From Nitrososphaerales archaeon (GTDB taxonomy: Archaea; Thermoproteota; Nitrososphaeria; Nitrososphaerales; Nitrososphaeraceae): a stretch of DNA of 7,309 nucleotides. How positions within the stretch are numbered: position 1 is the first letter of the stretch; each line of letters opens with the position of its first letter. The stretch lies in the NCBI GenBank assembly GCA_029237515.1, contig JARBAV010000127.1, forward strand, positions 1 to 7,309, read 5' to 3'. The notes below the pieces were generated by a model that was not told the origin of the DNA, did not search any database, and saw nothing but the letters and a program-made list of their open reading frames with translations. Below, in pieces: positions 6,416 to 7,309 of this stretch. The position numbers were made by a program, and so were the translations under genes.

Positions 6416-6434
6416 TAGCAATATATAATTGCTA
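6416..6434. repeat. Dyad TAGCAAT-ATATA-ATTGCTA
   Basis: Perfect seven-base arms flank a five-base A/T centre. As RNA it would form a small hairpin followed by a T-rich stretch (TTAGTTTTGTTTCTC), fitting a terminator backing up the upstream T-rich tract. As DNA it could be an operator. The symmetry is seen directly; the role is inferred. Confidence 0.4.
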
Positions 6435-6464
6435 ATTAGTTTTGTTTCTCATTTATTCACATTT

Positions 6465-6482
6465 AATATCGCTTGCGATATT
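6465..6482. promoter_or_regulatory. Palindromic operator candidate AATATCGC-TT-GCGATATT
   Basis: Eight-base arms repeat perfectly around a two-base centre. The loop is too short for a stable RNA hairpin, so binding by a dimeric regulator is the more natural reading. It sits about 34 bases upstream of the TATA-like box of the small membrane protein gene, a position suited to an activator or an upstream repressor. The CG-containing core stands out in the A/T-rich intergenic DNA. Confidence 0.45.
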
Positions 6483-6515
6483 GAGCTTTAAAAGATGTTT
6501 AGAAATTTACTATAC

Positions 6516-6525
6516 GTATAAAAAG
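6516..6525 (+). promoter_or_regulatory. TATA-like box of small membrane protein gene
   Basis: GTATAAAAAG would place the transcript start near 6546, giving a leader of about 18 bases before the ATG at 6565. Within that leader, TGTTC (6541-6545) and GAACA (6560-6564) form a short inverted repeat ending at the start codon. A second A/T element at 6549-6557 is too close to the start to serve as the box. Confidence 0.45.
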
Positions 6526-6564
6526 TTAATAATCACCAAATGTTCACAGTATAATTAGCGAACA

Positions 6565-6765
6565 ATGGGTTTATTCACTGTCCTATTAGTGGTAGTAATA
6601 GTTCTTGCAATCGTCGGAATGGGATGGAAGACATTTTCCTTAGGTGTGATCAATGGTTTTGATCGCGCCGTTGACGTAGGCGCACCGCTGGTTAAGGACT
6701 TGACTCAGCAGGCTACTGAATATATTGAGGATCCTAGTTTAATTGAAAAAAACGTTCATAGTTAG
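6565..6765 (+). CDS. Small single-pass membrane protein, 66 aa
   Basis: The N-terminus MGLFTVLLVVVIVLAIVGMG is one hydrophobic membrane helix (about residues 3-20). It is followed by WKTFSLGVINGFDRAVDVGA, with a predicted amphipathic character, and an acidic tail (TEYIEDPSLIEKN). With no charged residue ahead of the helix and Lys22 just after it, the tail probably faces the cytoplasm. The layout resembles short one-helix hypothetical proteins common in Nitrososphaeria, but I cannot name the family. The ATG is supported by a TATA-like box about 45 bases upstream and by start-to-stop compactness. It is separated from the kinase by 250 bases containing two dyads, so it is probably transcribed alone. 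No function can be assigned; a membrane-bound accessory role is only a guess. Confidence 0.7.
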   Translation: MGLFTVLLVVVIVLAIVGMGWKTFSLGVINGFDRAVDVGAPLVKDLTQQATEYIEDPSLIEKNVHS

Positions 6766-6910
6766 TTAGCAAAAAGTTGAACGACTCCTGATTGCTTTGC
6801 GTGTGTTGTAGAATTAGCTTTGAATTCCTTGCAGATTTAGACATGAAATAGAATGGAACATTTTCATCCTGACACAATGTAACAAATATGTTTATTCTTC
6901 TGAATCTTTT

Positions 6911-6948
6911 ATGAGTAAATACTAACACTATTGAGTTACTCATTTTTT
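6911..6948 (+). terminator. Hairpin plus T-tract terminator candidate
   Basis: ATGAGTAA (6911-6918) and TTACTCAT (6936-6943) are perfect eight-base arms around a 17-base loop, followed immediately by a T run to 6948. It lies about 145 bases after the small membrane protein stop and could end that transcript. The stem is A/T-rich and the loop large, so the T-tract is probably the main signal. Confidence 0.4.
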
Positions 6949-7022
6949 GTTGCGTGTTTTCATCTCTCTTTCTTATTTTGCCCAAACTTATTATGCAATG
7001 ATGACTATAATTAAGTACAGAA

Positions 7023-7193
7023 GTGGCAGCGAAGTGGGGGTCAAGAAACCCGTCACATCCAAAGAATGGAACACAACGAGTTGTTACTGATGCCGCTGAT
7101 GGTTCCGACCATCTCCAAGTCTTTATGAATGGAAGTTGGATACACGACTACAGATGTAAAGAACAGACGAATAAGGACTGTAGGAAAAGATAA
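7023..7193 (+). CDS. Small hypothetical protein, 56 aa, GTG start
   Basis: The frame reads VAAKWGSRNPSHPKNGTQ at the start, then VVTDAADGSDHLQVFMNG, and ends SWIHDYRCKEQTNKDCRKR. Composition is typical of a folded small soluble protein: two Trp, a Gly/Asp turn-rich middle, a beta-strand-like LQVFMNGSWI segment, and two Cys near a basic C-terminus. The only usable start in the frame is GTG at 7023, because a TAA lies at 7008-7010 with no ATG or TTG between. A weak TATA-like patch (CTTATTAT, 6988-6995) lies about 30 bases upstream. A 30-codon ATG frame (6998-7090) in another phase overlaps the start, but its product is less protein-like. I do not recognise a named family. Coding is well supported by composition; function is unknown. 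Confidence 0.65.
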   Translation: MAAKWGSRNPSHPKNGTQRVVTDAADGSDHLQVFMNGSWIHDYRCKEQTNKDCRKR

Positions 7194-7309
7194 AGGCTTG
7201 GATCGCAATAAGGACATTTTTCATGATTTAGCTTCAATGTATTATTTGTGATTCTTGCGGTGACTCGTCTTCCGTCTTCATAACTCAAATTATCTTCGTT
7301 ATTAATTCT
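7148..7309 (-). CDS. Possible partial ORF running in from right edge
   Basis: The minus strand is open for 53 codons from the window edge to a TAG at 7148-7150. The translation includes YEDGRRVTARITNNTLKLN followed by HEKCPYCDP, with a CPYC pair that could be half of a zinc knuckle. The last 16 codons turn hydrophobic and overlap the end of the 56-aa plus-strand gene, so the true gene, if any, may end earlier through a frameshift. A 40-codon plus-strand frame (7129-7251) also crosses this area. Any gene would begin outside the window. Confidence 0.2.
   Translation of the reverse strand, partial: RINNEDNLSYEDGRRVTARITNNTLKLNHEKCPYCDPSLYLFLQSLFVCSLHL

Noticed and set aside
6734..6985. 83-codon minus-strand frame overlapping the end of the 66-aa gene
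   Set aside because: It starts with TTG, overlaps a better-supported gene, has no recognisable motif, and an open frame this long is expected about once by chance in this much AT-rich DNA. An ATG version would be 69 aa with similarly poor support.
1..7309. Search by eye for CRISPR arrays, tRNA or rRNA genes, transposases, integrases and long direct repeats
   Set aside because: None was seen. The split small frames raised the idea of systematic stop-codon readthrough, but the large genes use all three stops normally in their surroundings, so decay or chance is simpler.

Overview
The window looks like chromosome of an AT-rich archaeon, most probably an ammonia-oxidising Nitrososphaeria (Thaumarchaeota, Nitrososphaera/Nitrosocosmicus-like). 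The reasons are the AT-rich composition, TATA-like boxes about 25 bases upstream of starts with few clear Shine-Dalgarno sites, many short orphan proteins, a C-x2-C...C-x2-C zinc-ribbon mini-protein, and a large membrane histidine kinase with Ser/Asn/Asp-rich insertions. This placement is an inference from style; no phylogenetic marker gene is present. No rRNA, tRNA, CRISPR array, transposase or integrase was seen.

Layout, left to right. (a) 1-1196 is gene-poor: one small minus-strand ORF (172-375), a plus-strand reading frame broken by one stop (388-549), several even shorter broken frames, then facing G6 and C7 tracts (1111-1153). (b) 1197-1430 encodes a 77-aa zinc-ribbon protein with a TATA-like box at leaderless spacing. 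(c) 1431-1940 is mostly non-coding and ends in a TATA-like box and a 37-codon ORF that is in frame with the helicase after it. (d) 1941-3551 encodes a complete superfamily-2 helicase with XPB/Ssl2-like features (DEVH box), a disordered insertion, and a C-terminal tail resembling a PCNA-interacting peptide. (e) 3552-4157 holds a doubtful 77-aa ORF and the promoter region of the next gene. (f) 4158-6314 encodes a 718-aa membrane sensor histidine kinase with a MASE3-like multi-pass sensor, a forced TTG start and four hydrophilic insertions. (g) 6315-6564 is intergenic with two sharp dyads. (h) 6565-6765 encodes a 66-aa single-pass membrane protein, with a hairpin plus T-tract downstream. (i) 7023-7193 encodes a convincing 56-aa protein starting at GTG; a weak opposite-strand frame runs in from the right edge.

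The clear genes are on the plus strand, but the gaps between them are long and most have their own promoter-like element, so they look like single transcription units rather than an operon. No response regulator accompanies the kinase, so it is an orphan here. No coherent multi-gene defence or mobile system is visible. The more unusual aspects are the helicase's insertion and tail, the disturbed start regions of the helicase and the kinase, and the several small frames interrupted by one stop, which suggest gene decay.
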